NCBI RefSeq assembly: GCF_020026925.1
Contig: NZ_JAIQDW010000018.1
Location: forward strand, 1-64,000
Reading direction: 5' to 3'
DNA: 64,000 nucleotides
From: Flavobacterium hibisci
Lineage (GTDB): Bacteria > Bacteroidota > Bacteroidia > Flavobacteriales > Flavobacteriaceae
Shown piece by piece: positions 50,950 through 60,140 of this stretch. The notes beneath the pieces were generated by a model. The model saw only the letters and a program-made list of their open reading frames with translations. It did no database searches and was not told the origin of the DNA. Each line of letters opens with the position of its first letter. Position 1 is the first letter of the stretch. A program made the translations under genes and the position numbers.

Positions 50950-51381
50950 TTACTTTTTTGTAAATCGCATCGTTGCAATATCACCAGAAATAAGATTTAA
51001 AGTTTTTCCATCATCAGTAATACTATAGGAAGTTACTTTTGACAAAGTGTTCATAAAAACTTGTTCACCCTGCCCGTCCAGACACATCATTTTTGTTGAT
51101 ACCATCGGCTGTGTAAAATCAATCTTATTTTCTGTTGCAACAAGTTTTCCAGTATAGGAGTTACAACTATTATTACCAGAAACCATTTTTTCTTTTGTAT
51201 TGAAGTTTATTGTCGGTTTTTTATTTGGATATAAACCATCAAATGCAATTCGTGGCCCGGATATGTAATTAAGCTCCCATTTACCTTCTAATTTAGAAAT
51301 AGTATTCTTGTTGCATTTAAAAATATTACATGAAATTAAAAGGAAACTAAATAAAACAAGGGTAAAAAAATTCTTTATCAT
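50950..51381 (-). CDS. META-domain lipoprotein (HslJ-like)
   Basis: 143 aa, lipobox LISC in the signal peptide. A single META domain: LEGKWELNYISGP, PTINFNTKEKMVSGNNSCNSYTG, then MVSTKMMCLDGQGEQVFMNTLSKV and the terminal GDIATMRFTKK. HslJ/META proteins relate to heat and envelope stress. It starts at 51381, probably the first gene of a two-gene operon with the DUF4251 gene. Confidence 0.9.
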   Translation of the reverse strand: MIKNFFTLVLFSFLLISCNIFKCNKNTISKLEGKWELNYISGPRIAFDGLYPNKKPTINFNTKEKMVSGNNSCNSYTGKLVATENKIDFTQPMVSTKMMCLDGQGEQVFMNTLSKVTSYSITDDGKTLNLISGDIATMRFTKK

Positions 51382-51585
51382 AAATTTTAAGTTTTTAATA
51401 TATTCCAGATATAATTATATTTTTTCATTAAAAAACACATCTAAATTAAGCATTTTTTTGAGCATTATATCAAAAAACAAACTTAAATTACATTGAATAG
51501 TTTTAGATTTTTTTAACGTTAGGTCCTAAAGAATATCAACTGTTTTATGTTAAATTTACTTAACGTATAATTTAAAAACTCACTC

Positions 51586-52113
51586 ATGAAAAAAATAATT
51601 GTTTCCTTCGCAATAATTACAGCCTTAATTATTGGTTGTAAGACTAGTACAAAATCAAACGATGCAAAAACTTTAACTGTAAATTTAGAGCCAAAAAGCA
51701 ACAGTACAGTTACAGGAACTGCTACTTTTACAGAAAAGAATGGTAAAGTAACTTTTACAGCAAAAATAGCTGGTTTGCAGCCAGGTGTTCATGCTATACA
51801 CATTCATGAAAAATCAGATTGCTCTGCTGCTGACGGAAGTTCTGCAGGCGGCCACTGGAATCCAACTTTTAAAAAACATGGAAAATGGGGAGTTGGTGAA
51901 TATCATAAAGGAGATATTGGCAATTTTACTGCAGATGCAAACGGCAATGGAACTATCACTTTGACAACAGACGAATGGGCTATTGGCGGTGATGACGAAA
52001 CTAAAAATATCTTAGGAAAGGGACTAATTGTGCATCAGGGAGCGGATGATTTTACAACGCAGCCTACAGGAAATGCAGGAGGCAGGGTTGCTTGTGCCGG
52101 AATCATCAAATAA
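51586..52113 (+). CDS. sodC: Cu/Zn superoxide dismutase lipoprotein
   Basis: 175-aa periplasmic superoxide dismutase with an N-terminal lipobox (IIGC). Copper and zinc ligands are intact: GVHAIHIHEKSDC (two His and the disulfide Cys), GGHWNPTFKKHGK, EYHKGDIGNF, and LIVHQGADDFTTQPTGNAGGRVACAGI (His, Asp loop, Arg and Cys). Tethering to the membrane would protect the envelope from extracellular superoxide. Monocistronic. Confidence 0.94.
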   Translation: MKKIIVSFAIITALIIGCKTSTKSNDAKTLTVNLEPKSNSTVTGTATFTEKNGKVTFTAKIAGLQPGVHAIHIHEKSDCSAADGSSAGGHWNPTFKKHGKWGVGEYHKGDIGNFTADANGNGTITLTTDEWAIGGDDETKNILGKGLIVHQGADDFTTQPTGNAGGRVACAGIIK

Positions 52114-52185
52114 TATAAAAACATAAGACATATGATAACCACTATTTTCTACAAAATCTAGTGGTTATTTCATTTAAAAATAATC

Positions 52186-52213
52186 TTGACACAAGAAAAA
52201 AGATATAGCTTTG
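52186..52213 (+). promoter_or_regulatory. Complete flavobacterial promoter of the LETM1-related gene
   Basis: TTGACA at 52186-52191 and TAGCTTTG at 52206-52213, separated so that TTG is 20 bp from TA. This fits the TTG-N17-23-TAnnTTTG consensus; the ATG follows 20 bp later at 52234. Confidence 0.75.
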
Positions 52214-52233
52214 TATCCTCAAATTAAAAGTTA

Positions 52234-53436
52234 ATGATTAACCCATCGGCACCAGGCTGGATAGACAAGTTTTTTAATGAACAAAAGTTTTCAGAAGCAA
52301 TTCCTTTTGAAACAGCAGACTCGTTTTACTATCAGGTAAGAGAAACCGGTTTTATTTACGGACATATCATTTCTATCGACACCCAGATTCCTATTCCGAT
52401 AAAAGGCTGGTTTAAAACCGAAATCTCAAAAACTGCTTTATTAAACACTTTATATCATGTTTTCTGCTTAGAAAAAAGAAATTCTGAACCAGCTAACTTC
52501 CTATCAGAAGTCTTGAAATTTTATAAAGAAATGAATCCGGAAGGGTTCAGTTTATTTAAAATGCTGCTTCCAAAAGATACACCTGCTCTTTCGCTGGAAA
52601 ACATAATTGACCAGAGGGTACAAACCAATGACAGCATCATTAGTAAAAACTTCTCACATTTAGTAACGAATGCGCTTTTGTTTATTGATGTTCTTGCTTT
52701 TAGGAAATATTTGGAAGAAGGAGAAATCCCGGAAAAATATCTGAAAAGAATTGAAGAAACTGTTTTAGGAATTGTTGGTTTAGCATTAAAAACCAAGACC
52801 GTAAAATCACAGTACGACGATTTATTAATTAAACTTTTTGAAGCTTCTATACGATATTCTAAATTCTCAAAAGTAACTGTTGATACTTTAGAAACTTTAA
52901 ATCTTGATTATTTCAAAAACAAACTGGAGCACTATTATTTAATCGATATGGCCGGAATGGCTTTATGGAGTGATGGTGTTGTTGAGAATGAAGAAGCATA
53001 CTTTTTATATTCATTAGGATCTATGATGAATGTATCAGATGAATTTGTAACTAATAGCATTAAAACGACTAATGCATTTATAACAACCCATAAAAGCAAA
53101 ATACCATATTTCAATTATTCGAATCCGGTAAAGCATTTCTATGATCAAATGACGCATATGGTCGTAAAACTGATTATTAGAAACAAAAACAGGTTAGTGA
53201 AGGAAATTGTTCAAAGCAAAGAATTAATGATTCTTTTGGCCTATTCTACAACAAGGGATTTAGATGCCAAAGAAAAGAAAAAAGTAAAAAAACAGCTTTT
53301 GGACATCTGCAAGACGATTCCATCACTTACGATCTTTTTACTTCCCGGAGGAAGTTTGCTATTGCCGATTTTAATAAAATTTATTCCCACGATGTTACCG
53401 TCAGCTTTTAATGAAAATCTGGACGAAAATGAATAA
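52234..53436 (+). CDS. LETM1-related biofilm-associated protein
   Basis: 400 aa, no signal peptide. The long N-terminal region is helical. Residues about 225-290 resemble a TerB-like helical domain (LIDMAGMALWSDGVVENEEAYFLYSLGSMMNVS). The C terminus (KKKVKKQLLDICKTIPSLTIFLLPGGSLLLPILIKFIPTMLPSAF) is a LETM1-like hydrophobic segment. The family is named from a flavobacterial biofilm phenotype; its biochemical role is unknown and a membrane-associated cytoplasmic location is likely. Confidence 0.85.
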   Translation: MINPSAPGWIDKFFNEQKFSEAIPFETADSFYYQVRETGFIYGHIISIDTQIPIPIKGWFKTEISKTALLNTLYHVFCLEKRNSEPANFLSEVLKFYKEMNPEGFSLFKMLLPKDTPALSLENIIDQRVQTNDSIISKNFSHLVTNALLFIDVLAFRKYLEEGEIPEKYLKRIEETVLGIVGLALKTKTVKSQYDDLLIKLFEASIRYSKFSKVTVDTLETLNLDYFKNKLEHYYLIDMAGMALWSDGVVENEEAYFLYSLGSMMNVSDEFVTNSIKTTNAFITTHKSKIPYFNYSNPVKHFYDQMTHMVVKLIIRNKNRLVKEIVQSKELMILLAYSTTRDLDAKEKKKVKKQLLDICKTIPSLTIFLLPGGSLLLPILIKFIPTMLPSAFNENLDENE

Positions 53437-53468
53437 AAAAATCGCCTTTTTTACAGGGCGATTTTTCA
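53436..53468. terminator. Bidirectional terminator
   Basis: Stem of at least 9 bp (53438-53446 with 53457-53465) with A-rich and T-rich flanks, between the converging LETM1-related and carbonic anhydrase genes. Confidence 0.8.
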
Positions 53469-53485
53469 TTACTATATTTTTTCAA

Positions 53486-54121
53486 TTAAAATTTTAATTG
53501 GTAAACTTCGTCAAGTTCTTCATTAGAAGCGATATTTACATTTAAATCGGTAACAAAACCTGAATTTAAACCGTAAACCCATCCGTGAAGCATTAAGTCC
53601 TGTCCGTTTTTCCAAGCGTTTTGAACAATTGAAGTTTTAGCCAAGTTATAAACTTGTTCTTTTGCATTGATTTCTACAAAGGCATTAAAACGTTCTGTTT
53701 CATCCTCGATAGAATTTAAATATTTATCGTGCAGACGGTATTCATCTTTAATGTGACGAATCCAGTTATCAATGATTCCAACAGATTGATTTCCCATAGC
53801 AGCTTTTACACCACCGCAACCGTAATGTCCGCAGACAATTACATGTTTAATTTTTAGTACGTTTACCGCATAATCCAAAACACTCAGCATATTCATATCA
53901 GAATGCACTACCATATTAGCAATGTTTCTGTGTACAAAAACTTCACCTGGTTTTGCGCCAACAATTTCGTTTGCAGGAACACGACTGTCAGAACATCCAA
54001 TCCATAACAATGGCGGCTGCTGCCCTTTAGCTAAATCAGCAAAATAGTTAGGGTCTTTTGCTAATGAAGTTTCAACCCACTTTTTATTATTTTCTAATAG
54101 CTGTTTATAAAACTCTCTCAT
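53486..54121 (-). CDS. Beta-class carbonic anhydrase
   Basis: 211 aa from the ATG at 54121 (MREFYKQLLENNKKW); the longer frame to 54181 would add an atypical extension. Zinc ligands and catalytic residues: Cys and Asp-Arg in IGCSDSRVPANEIVG, then His and Cys in VCGHYGCGGVKAAM. It interconverts CO2 and bicarbonate. The adjacent SulP transporter (94 bp upstream on the same strand) suggests joint bicarbonate supply, a known pairing in bacteria. Confidence 0.94.
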   Translation of the reverse strand: MREFYKQLLENNKKWVETSLAKDPNYFADLAKGQQPPLLWIGCSDSRVPANEIVGAKPGEVFVHRNIANMVVHSDMNMLSVLDYAVNVLKIKHVIVCGHYGCGGVKAAMGNQSVGIIDNWIRHIKDEYRLHDKYLNSIEDETERFNAFVEINAKEQVYNLAKTSIVQNAWKNGQDLMLHGWVYGLNSGFVTDLNVNIASNEELDEVYQLKF

Positions 54122-54214
54122 CTTTTTATTTGTTTGAATGGTATTTCTATGTAAAGTTACCTTATTTTTGAAGGTTTTCAAGTCATAGAACCACTTAAAT
54201 TTATTTTATTTGTT

Positions 54215-55864
54215 TTAAAAATCTTCTTTTACTTCTTCTTTTTTAACCAATGCCCTTTTAGCCACATCATAGTAATGTTCAATAGAAACATGGTTATTAT
54301 TTTCAGGCGTATTCTCTAACTCATAAGCTTCTTTAAAGCCTTTAAGCTTCACCTTAATATTTTCGTCAATAGCACGGGTTTCCTTAAACTCACGAATCAA
54401 ATCAAGTACATCATGCGCAATATACTCTGTGTCATGGGCATTAATTATTACTTTTGAATTTTCCGGAATGTCATTTAAAGTCTGTTTTATAGCAGCTTTA
54501 TTCAAAAAGGAAACTTCCTGGGCTAAGTCGATGTGAATAATATCGCCATCTTCATATTCTTCTTTTTTGAAGTTGTATGCTCTCTTCAGGTTTCCTCTTA
54601 ATACAAAGATGATACTTATTATAATTCCCAACGCAACACCTTTCAGCAAATCTGTAGCGACAACAAAGACTAATGTTGCTATAAAAGGGATAAACTGGTA
54701 TTTTCCTTTTTCCCAGAAATGCATGAAAGTTGCCGGTTTTGCTAATTTATATCCAACCAAAATCAGGACAGTTGCCAAAGTAGCCAATGGAATTTTATTT
54801 AATACTACCGGAATTGACAGTACACTGATTAATAAAAGCACTCCATGAATTATAGTTGACATTTTAGATTTAGCACCAGCATTGTTGTTTGCAGATGACC
54901 TGACCACTACTGATGTCATTGGCAAACCTCCTAAAAGTGCACTCGCCATATTTCCTAATCCCTGCGCTTTAAGCTCAACATTTGTATTTGTATATCGTTT
55001 CTGAACATCCATCCTGTCTGAAGCTTCAATACACAATAGTGTCTCAATAGAAGCAACTATAGCAATTGTAATACCTACAATCCAAACTTGTGGATTTGTT
55101 ACGGCTGCAAAATTTGGCGTAATGATAATCGATTTAAAGTCCTCAAAAGATTTTGGAACTGGCAACGAAACTAAATGTTCTTTTCCAATAGCAAGTGAAC
55201 TTCCTGAAGATGTAAAAAATTCATTCAGGACAACTCCTAAAATTACAGCTACAAGAGCTCCTGGAACTAATTTTAATCTTTTTAAAAACGGAACTTTATC
55301 CCATGAAATCAAAATTACCAATGATATCAGGGAGATTACTACGGCTCCTAATTGAATATGATTAATTACATCAAATAAAAATGAAAAAGAATTACTTCCG
55401 TCATTTTGAACAAAAGCCTGATCACCTTCATAATCAGCATCATAACCAAAAGCGTGTGGAATTTGTTTCAGGATTATAATAATTCCGATACCTGCCAGCA
55501 TTCCTTCGATTACGTTAGTCGGAAAATAATTCGAAATACTACCTGCTTTTAAAAACCCTAATACTAACTGAATTACCCCTGCTATAAAAACAGAAAGCAA
55601 AAACACATCAAAAGCACCAAAATCAGTAATAGCCGTTAATACAATTGCTGTTAGTCCTGCTGCAGGTCCGGAAACGCTGATATGTGACTGGCTTAAATAA
55701 CCCACTACGATTCCGCCAATAACACCTGCAATAATTCCTGAAAATAAAGGTGCACCTGAAGCCATTGCTATACCTAAACACAATGGAAGAGCCACCAGAA
55801 AAACCACTAAACCTGAAGCGAAGTCAGATTTGAGGTTGGCAAAAAGATTAATTTTTTTTGTCAT
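54215..55864 (-). CDS. SulP-family anion transporter with STAS domain
   Basis: 549 aa. About a dozen transmembrane segments of the SulP fold (SGLVVFLVALPLCLGIAMASGAPLFSGIIAGVIGG, SVSGPAAGLTAIV, GLGNMASALLGGLPMTSVVVRSSANNNAGAKS) and a C-terminal cytoplasmic STAS domain (YEDGDIIHIDLAQEVSFLNKAAIKQTLNDIP). SulP proteins carry sulfate, bicarbonate or other anions. Given the carbonic anhydrase partner, bicarbonate is my preferred substrate; sulfate remains possible. Confidence 0.92.
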   Translation of the reverse strand: MTKKINLFANLKSDFASGLVVFLVALPLCLGIAMASGAPLFSGIIAGVIGGIVVGYLSQSHISVSGPAAGLTAIVLTAITDFGAFDVFLLSVFIAGVIQLVLGFLKAGSISNYFPTNVIEGMLAGIGIIIILKQIPHAFGYDADYEGDQAFVQNDGSNSFSFLFDVINHIQLGAVVISLISLVILISWDKVPFLKRLKLVPGALVAVILGVVLNEFFTSSGSSLAIGKEHLVSLPVPKSFEDFKSIIITPNFAAVTNPQVWIVGITIAIVASIETLLCIEASDRMDVQKRYTNTNVELKAQGLGNMASALLGGLPMTSVVVRSSANNNAGAKSKMSTIIHGVLLLISVLSIPVVLNKIPLATLATVLILVGYKLAKPATFMHFWEKGKYQFIPFIATLVFVVATDLLKGVALGIIISIIFVLRGNLKRAYNFKKEEYEDGDIIHIDLAQEVSFLNKAAIKQTLNDIPENSKVIINAHDTEYIAHDVLDLIREFKETRAIDENIKVKLKGFKEAYELENTPENNNHVSIEHYYDVAKRALVKKEEVKEDF

Positions 55865-55940
55865 GATATAATACTAAAATAATGTATAAAAAATCTACTG
55901 CATTTATATAAATACAGTTGGTTCAAAATAATCGGAAGTA

Positions 55941-56225
55941 TTATACGAAATTTGGGGGTGGTGCAAAAATGCTTGGAGAAATATTGTCAAGTTTTACAAT
56001 ATTACCTGATACTATAATTTTTGATTCTGTGAAAACAGGCATTGTCAATTCATGATCAAGAGCGTCAGCATAAACTGCTGCCTTAATTTCTTTATGAGAT
56101 TTTTCTTCTTCAGAAATACTGATTGTTATAGCCGCGTTGTTGCTTTTCTTTATCATGGCCACAATTGTTGGAGTTGATAAGAAGGCGATAAATATGAATA
56201 ATAATATGCGGGCTACTAATTTCAT
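55941..56225 (-). CDS. Small membrane-anchored or secreted protein, function unknown
   Basis: Not recognised. 94 aa, N-terminal hydrophobic segment (LVARILLFIFIAFLSTPTIVAMI), then a charged stretch (SEEEKSHKEIK) and a Pro-rich tail ending FAPPPNFV. It is about 76 bp upstream of the SulP gene on the same strand and could be co-transcribed with it. Small proteins like this occur next to flavobacterial SulP/CA genes, but I cannot confirm orthology. Confidence 0.6.
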   Translation of the reverse strand: MKLVARILLFIFIAFLSTPTIVAMIKKSNNAAITISISEEEKSHKEIKAAVYADALDHELTMPVFTESKIIVSGNIVKLDNISPSIFAPPPNFV

Positions 56226-56358
56226 CTGAACAAAAATAATGTTATAGATGTAAAATCAAAGTGTCACGTTAAAATTTTTATAGAAATTTAACATTTATAA
56301 AAAAGCTGAATAATCGATCTTCGTTATTCAGCCTTCTAAAGAACTCACTAATACTATT

Positions 56359-56838
56359 TTACAATTCCTCTTCAAGCCATGCATTCATCATCCAAATTGT
56401 TTTTTCCTGCTCGGCAATGAAATCACTCATCATTGAATTAGTACCTTCATCATTGATCTCTCCAGATTGATTAAGAATATTTCTTTCAATTTTCAACAAA
56501 TCAGATAATGAATTTACAATGAGCTGAACTGCTTTTTCATCGTTCGAAATATTCTTTCCAATTGTAAGTTTATTGTTTTTAATATAATCTTCGAAAGTAT
56601 GCAATGGTGTTCCGCCAATTGTCAAAACTCTTTCGGCTATCATATCAATTTTTAATTGTGCATCAGTATACAATTCTTCAAATTTTACATGTAAATCGAA
56701 GAAACGTTTTCCTCTGATATTCCAATGAATTCCTCTTAAATTCTGATAGTAAATCTGAAAGTTTGATAGCAGTACGTTCAATTCATTTACTACTAATTCT
56801 GATTCTTTAACAGGTAGTCCTAAAATATTTGTTTTCAT
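56359..56838 (-). CDS. dps: Dps-family DNA-binding ferritin
   Basis: 159-aa Dps dodecamer subunit that oxidises Fe2+ with H2O2 and protects DNA. Ferroxidase residues appear in QIYYQNLRGIHWNIRGKRFFDLHVKFEELYTDAQLKIDMIAERVLTIGG (His, Asp, Glu). Its promoter, TAAATTTG on the minus strand, lies back to back with that of oxyR, so peroxide induction by OxyR is likely. Confidence 0.94.
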   Translation of the reverse strand: MKTNILGLPVKESELVVNELNVLLSNFQIYYQNLRGIHWNIRGKRFFDLHVKFEELYTDAQLKIDMIAERVLTIGGTPLHTFEDYIKNNKLTIGKNISNDEKAVQLIVNSLSDLLKIERNILNQSGEINDEGTNSMMSDFIAEQEKTIWMMNAWLEEEL

Positions 56839-56866
56839 CTTTATCTATTTTATAGTATGTTTTTTA

Positions 56867-56926
56867 CAAATTTAAAATAAGTTGTCCTGAAAAAGCATAG
56901 TTAAAAATTATATTTTCTTATTTTTG
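56867..56926. promoter_or_regulatory. Divergent dps/oxyR promoter region
   Basis: Minus-strand -7 box TAAATTTG (56874 to 56867) for dps and plus-strand -7 box TATTTTTG (56919-56926) for oxyR, 44 bp apart. The space between is where OxyR should bind, but I do not see a convincing ATAG-type operator by eye. Confidence 0.65.
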
Positions 56927-56945
56927 CATCACAAAATACTATGAA

Positions 56946-57887
56946 ATGACTATTACTCAATTACAATATGTTTTAGCAGTGGCTGAACATAAAAATTTTA
57001 CATTAGCTGCAGAAAAATGTTTCGTGACTCAGCCTACATTAAGTATGCAAATACAAAAAATTGAAGAAGAACTTAATATTTTAATTTTTGACAGAAGTAA
57101 AAAACCCATTCAGCTTACTGATATTGGCCAAAAAATTGTAAATCAGGCCAAGAATATTGTAAATGAAGCAAATCGTATCCAGGATATAGTAGAGCAACAG
57201 AAAGGTTTTATTGGAGGGGAATTCCGTTTAGGGATAATACCAACCATAATGCCTACACTTTTGCCGATGTTTTTAAATAATTTTATAAAAAAATATCCAA
57301 AAGTAAAACTTTTGATTGAGGAGCTAAATACAGATGAAATTATTATAAAATTAAAAAATGGCCATTTGGATGCTGCTATAGCCGCAACTCCTCTCGAAGA
57401 TGAAAAAATCAAGGAAATCGTATTGTATTTTGAACCTTTTGTCGCTTATATTCCTGAGCATCATTCTGTTTACCAAAAAGAAGAAATAGAAGTTTCTGAT
57501 TTAAATATCAATGAAATTTTATTATTACAAGACGGACATTGCTTCAGAGACGGTATTTTGAATTTGTGCAAAAACGCTACTGAAACAGAACAAAACAATT
57601 TCCAGATACAAAGTGGAAGTTTTGAGACCCTTATAAAATTAGCCGATGAAGGTTTGGGGACAACACTGCTCCCTTATCTTCATACCTTAGATTTAAAGGA
57701 ATCTGACAAATTAAAACTGCGTAATTTTAAAGAACCAAAACCTGCGCGTGAAGTGAGTTTAATTTACCCAAAAAGCGAATTAAAAATGCAGATCATTGAT
57801 GCTTTAAGAAGCACAATTGCAGGTGTTGTAAAAGGAGCTATTGTTTTTCAGAACGTTCAGATTATAAGTCCGTTGCAAAAAAAATAA
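56946..57887 (+). CDS. oxyR: Hydrogen-peroxide-sensing regulator OxyR (LysR family)
   Basis: 313-aa LysR protein. N-terminal HTH (MTITQLQYVLAVAEHKNFTLAAEKCFVTQPTLSMQIQKIEEEL); the C-terminal sensor has the OxyR redox pair in DGHCFRDGILNLC, two cysteines nine apart in the position of E. coli C199 and C208. H2O2 oxidises the pair and activates genes such as dps, which is divergent. The start is the ATG at 56946; the ATG at 56941 runs out of frame to a stop. Confidence 0.94.
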   Translation: MTITQLQYVLAVAEHKNFTLAAEKCFVTQPTLSMQIQKIEEELNILIFDRSKKPIQLTDIGQKIVNQAKNIVNEANRIQDIVEQQKGFIGGEFRLGIIPTIMPTLLPMFLNNFIKKYPKVKLLIEELNTDEIIIKLKNGHLDAAIAATPLEDEKIKEIVLYFEPFVAYIPEHHSVYQKEEIEVSDLNINEILLLQDGHCFRDGILNLCKNATETEQNNFQIQSGSFETLIKLADEGLGTTLLPYLHTLDLKESDKLKLRNFKEPKPAREVSLIYPKSELKMQIIDALRSTIAGVVKGAIVFQNVQIISPLQKK

Positions 57888-57921
57888 TATTGATTAATTA
57901 TCAATTAGTCTAAAATAAAAA

Positions 57922-57958
57922 AATCGTATCCGAATTAAACATCGGATACGATTCTTTT
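57922..57958. terminator. Bidirectional terminator
   Basis: Perfect 12-bp stem (57922-57933 with 57942-57953), A run before and TTTTAT after, between oxyR and the converging pectin gene run. Confidence 0.88.
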
Positions 57959-57974
57959 ATAATATAATTGAAAT

Positions 57975-58718
57975 TTATTTAATTCCCTTTTTAAGTTTTT
58001 CAACAGAAGGGTCTTCCAAAAGTTTTATTTGATTAACCACAATCTGTGCTATTTCTGTTGCGCCTTTCAAAGAAAGATGTGTATCATCTGCTTTATCTTC
58101 TTTATAAAAAGGATTTTCCCCCGCTTTAAAATGCAAATGCAGTTGCTTTGATTTTTCAGGACCATAAGACTGTTCCAACAGTTCTGTATAGTATTCTAAA
58201 TCTATAAAAGGAACTTTATATTCCTGGGCAACCAGTCTTGTTTCCAGAGGATAATCTCCATGCGTACCAATTAAAACGCCTTTTTCATTAAAATTCCTTC
58301 TTGCAATTGAAGTCAATAAAATTGGAATTGCCCCTTTTTCACGGCTCTCTTTTACAAAACGGATTAAATTATGTCTGTACGCTGTGTGTGGATTAGTATA
58401 ACGCAGTGAGTCCATATTTTTTTGGTCATTATGCCCAAACTCGATAAAAACATAATCCCCTTTTTTAAGACTATTATAAACTGCCTCCCATTGTTTTTCA
58501 GCAATAAAGCTTCTGGTACTTCTTCCGTTTAAAGCCCTGTTATCTATAACGATATTATCTTTAAAAAAAGGTTGTAAAACCTGAGCCCAACCGTGTTCCG
58601 GATTTTTATCAGGATCTTTTTTGTTTGCCATTGTCGAATCACCGATGGTATAGGCGGTAGTCTTTTGTGCAAAACAAACGGTTGAAACCAACCAAAAAAT
58701 TAATATGTACTTTTTCAT
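57975..58718 (-). CDS. Rhamnogalacturonan acetylesterase (CE12, SGNH fold)
   Basis: 247 aa with a signal peptide cleaved near CFAQ. SGNH blocks: GDSTM (catalytic Ser), NGRSTRS (oxyanion), EFGHNDQ (Asn), DDTHLS (Asp and His). CE12 enzymes remove acetyl groups from the rhamnogalacturonan backbone so that lyases and hydrolases can act. Last gene of the pectin run; the GH28 gene ends 15 bp upstream. Confidence 0.92.
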   Translation of the reverse strand: MKKYILIFWLVSTVCFAQKTTAYTIGDSTMANKKDPDKNPEHGWAQVLQPFFKDNIVIDNRALNGRSTRSFIAEKQWEAVYNSLKKGDYVFIEFGHNDQKNMDSLRYTNPHTAYRHNLIRFVKESREKGAIPILLTSIARRNFNEKGVLIGTHGDYPLETRLVAQEYKVPFIDLEYYTELLEQSYGPEKSKQLHLHFKAGENPFYKEDKADDTHLSLKGATEIAQIVVNQIKLLEDPSVEKLKKGIK

Positions 58719-58733
58719 TTTATTTGTATTAAA

Positions 58734-60083
58734 CTATTTTGCTGCTGAAGGAACTGTAGCTTTTTCTCCAATGAAAACTTCATTCAGAATGACATTTTCA
58801 GCATTTGTACTTGAAATAGCATTTTTTGCGGACTTAATTTCTATATTGTTCAAAGAGATATTCTTTATTTTTTTATCCGCAAAACCCTGTATAACAATAC
58901 CCGAAGCTGATGCTTTATTACACGAAATATCAGAGAAAGACACATTTGAAATTTCAGACTGATATCCTTTTCCCTCTCCGTGGTAATTTGCAGTTATATA
59001 AAGGCAGTCTTCAACTTCGTCCAGCTTAATATTTTTAACAAAAACATTTTTTATAAAACCTCCTCTGTCAGCGTTAGTTTTCAGATAAATTCCTCTTTTC
59101 AGATAACCAACCGTCTTGCAATTTTCGACAAAAACATTTTTTACACCTGCAGACATTTCGCTTCCAATAACCACTCCGTGAAGTCCTTTAAAATTGCAGT
59201 TTCTGATAATAATATTTTCACTTGGAGTCGCTGAGTTTGCTCTTCCTTCATGATCTCTTCCAGCTTTTATGGCAATATTATCATCGCCATTATTGAACGT
59301 TACATTTTCAATTAAAACATTTTTAGCATATTCCGGATCAACACCATCATTATTATAATTTAATGACTTATAACTTATCCCTCTGATGGTTATACTTTCA
59401 GACTTGAGCAAATGCAAACACCAAAAAGGCGAATTTTCAATTCGAACATTTTCAATCAATATATTCGAACATTTAAAAAACTGAATCATCTGCGGACGCA
59501 AAAAGTAACCTGTTCCAAATTTTCTGTCTATTAATGGAACATTCGTATGGTTCATTTCGCGGCTGAGTTCTTTTCCTTTACCTTCTTTTGATTTAAAGGT
59601 TTTCCAGGTCTTTCCTCCTTCTCCATCAATTGTTCCTTCACCGGTTATTGCAATATTTTTACAATCATAAGCATATATCAATGGACTGTAATTGTAAAGC
59701 ATTGTGCCCTCCCAGCTGGTTAAGACCATTGGTAGATAGTCTTCTGGGTTATCGCTAAATTTAATCTTAGCTCCTTTTTCAATTCTCAAATTCACATTGC
59801 TAACAAAATGAATCGGGCCGTTTAAAAGATAAATACCTTTTGGAACCACAATTGTCCCGCCATTATTCTTTTTGCACAATGCCATTGCCTTATCGAAAAA
59901 AGGTTTGCTGTTGGAAACAGAATCCCCTTTAGCACCCAGCTTTGCGATATTGACCTGATAAGAAGGGATTTTTGGCAACTGAATAGCATTTATAATCGAA
60001 TCTGCCTTTGCTGTTGGGAATTTATTTTCCTGGGCAAGAGAAACTACTGAAAACAATAGAAAAAAAAGAAGTCTAATATTCAT
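58734..60083 (-). CDS. Polygalacturonase-like glycoside hydrolase (GH28)
   Basis: 449 aa, signal peptide MNIRLLFFLLFSVVSLAQ, then a right-handed beta-helix. GH28 catalytic motifs: NNDGVDPE (in place of NTDG), GDDNIAIKAG and GLHGVVIGSE. It hydrolyses galacturonic linkages in pectin, either homogalacturonan or rhamnogalacturonan. Repeating NI(L/F)IENV segments reflect the helix coils. It lies between the PL10 gene and the esterase gene. Confidence 0.93.
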   Translation of the reverse strand: MNIRLLFFLLFSVVSLAQENKFPTAKADSIINAIQLPKIPSYQVNIAKLGAKGDSVSNSKPFFDKAMALCKKNNGGTIVVPKGIYLLNGPIHFVSNVNLRIEKGAKIKFSDNPEDYLPMVLTSWEGTMLYNYSPLIYAYDCKNIAITGEGTIDGEGGKTWKTFKSKEGKGKELSREMNHTNVPLIDRKFGTGYFLRPQMIQFFKCSNILIENVRIENSPFWCLHLLKSESITIRGISYKSLNYNNDGVDPEYAKNVLIENVTFNNGDDNIAIKAGRDHEGRANSATPSENIIIRNCNFKGLHGVVIGSEMSAGVKNVFVENCKTVGYLKRGIYLKTNADRGGFIKNVFVKNIKLDEVEDCLYITANYHGEGKGYQSEISNVSFSDISCNKASASGIVIQGFADKKIKNISLNNIEIKSAKNAISSTNAENVILNEVFIGEKATVPSAAK

Positions 60084-60140
60084 GATTTGTATTTTGTCTG
60101 ACTCAGAAAAAACAATTAGCGAATCAATTCTTATTAAAAA

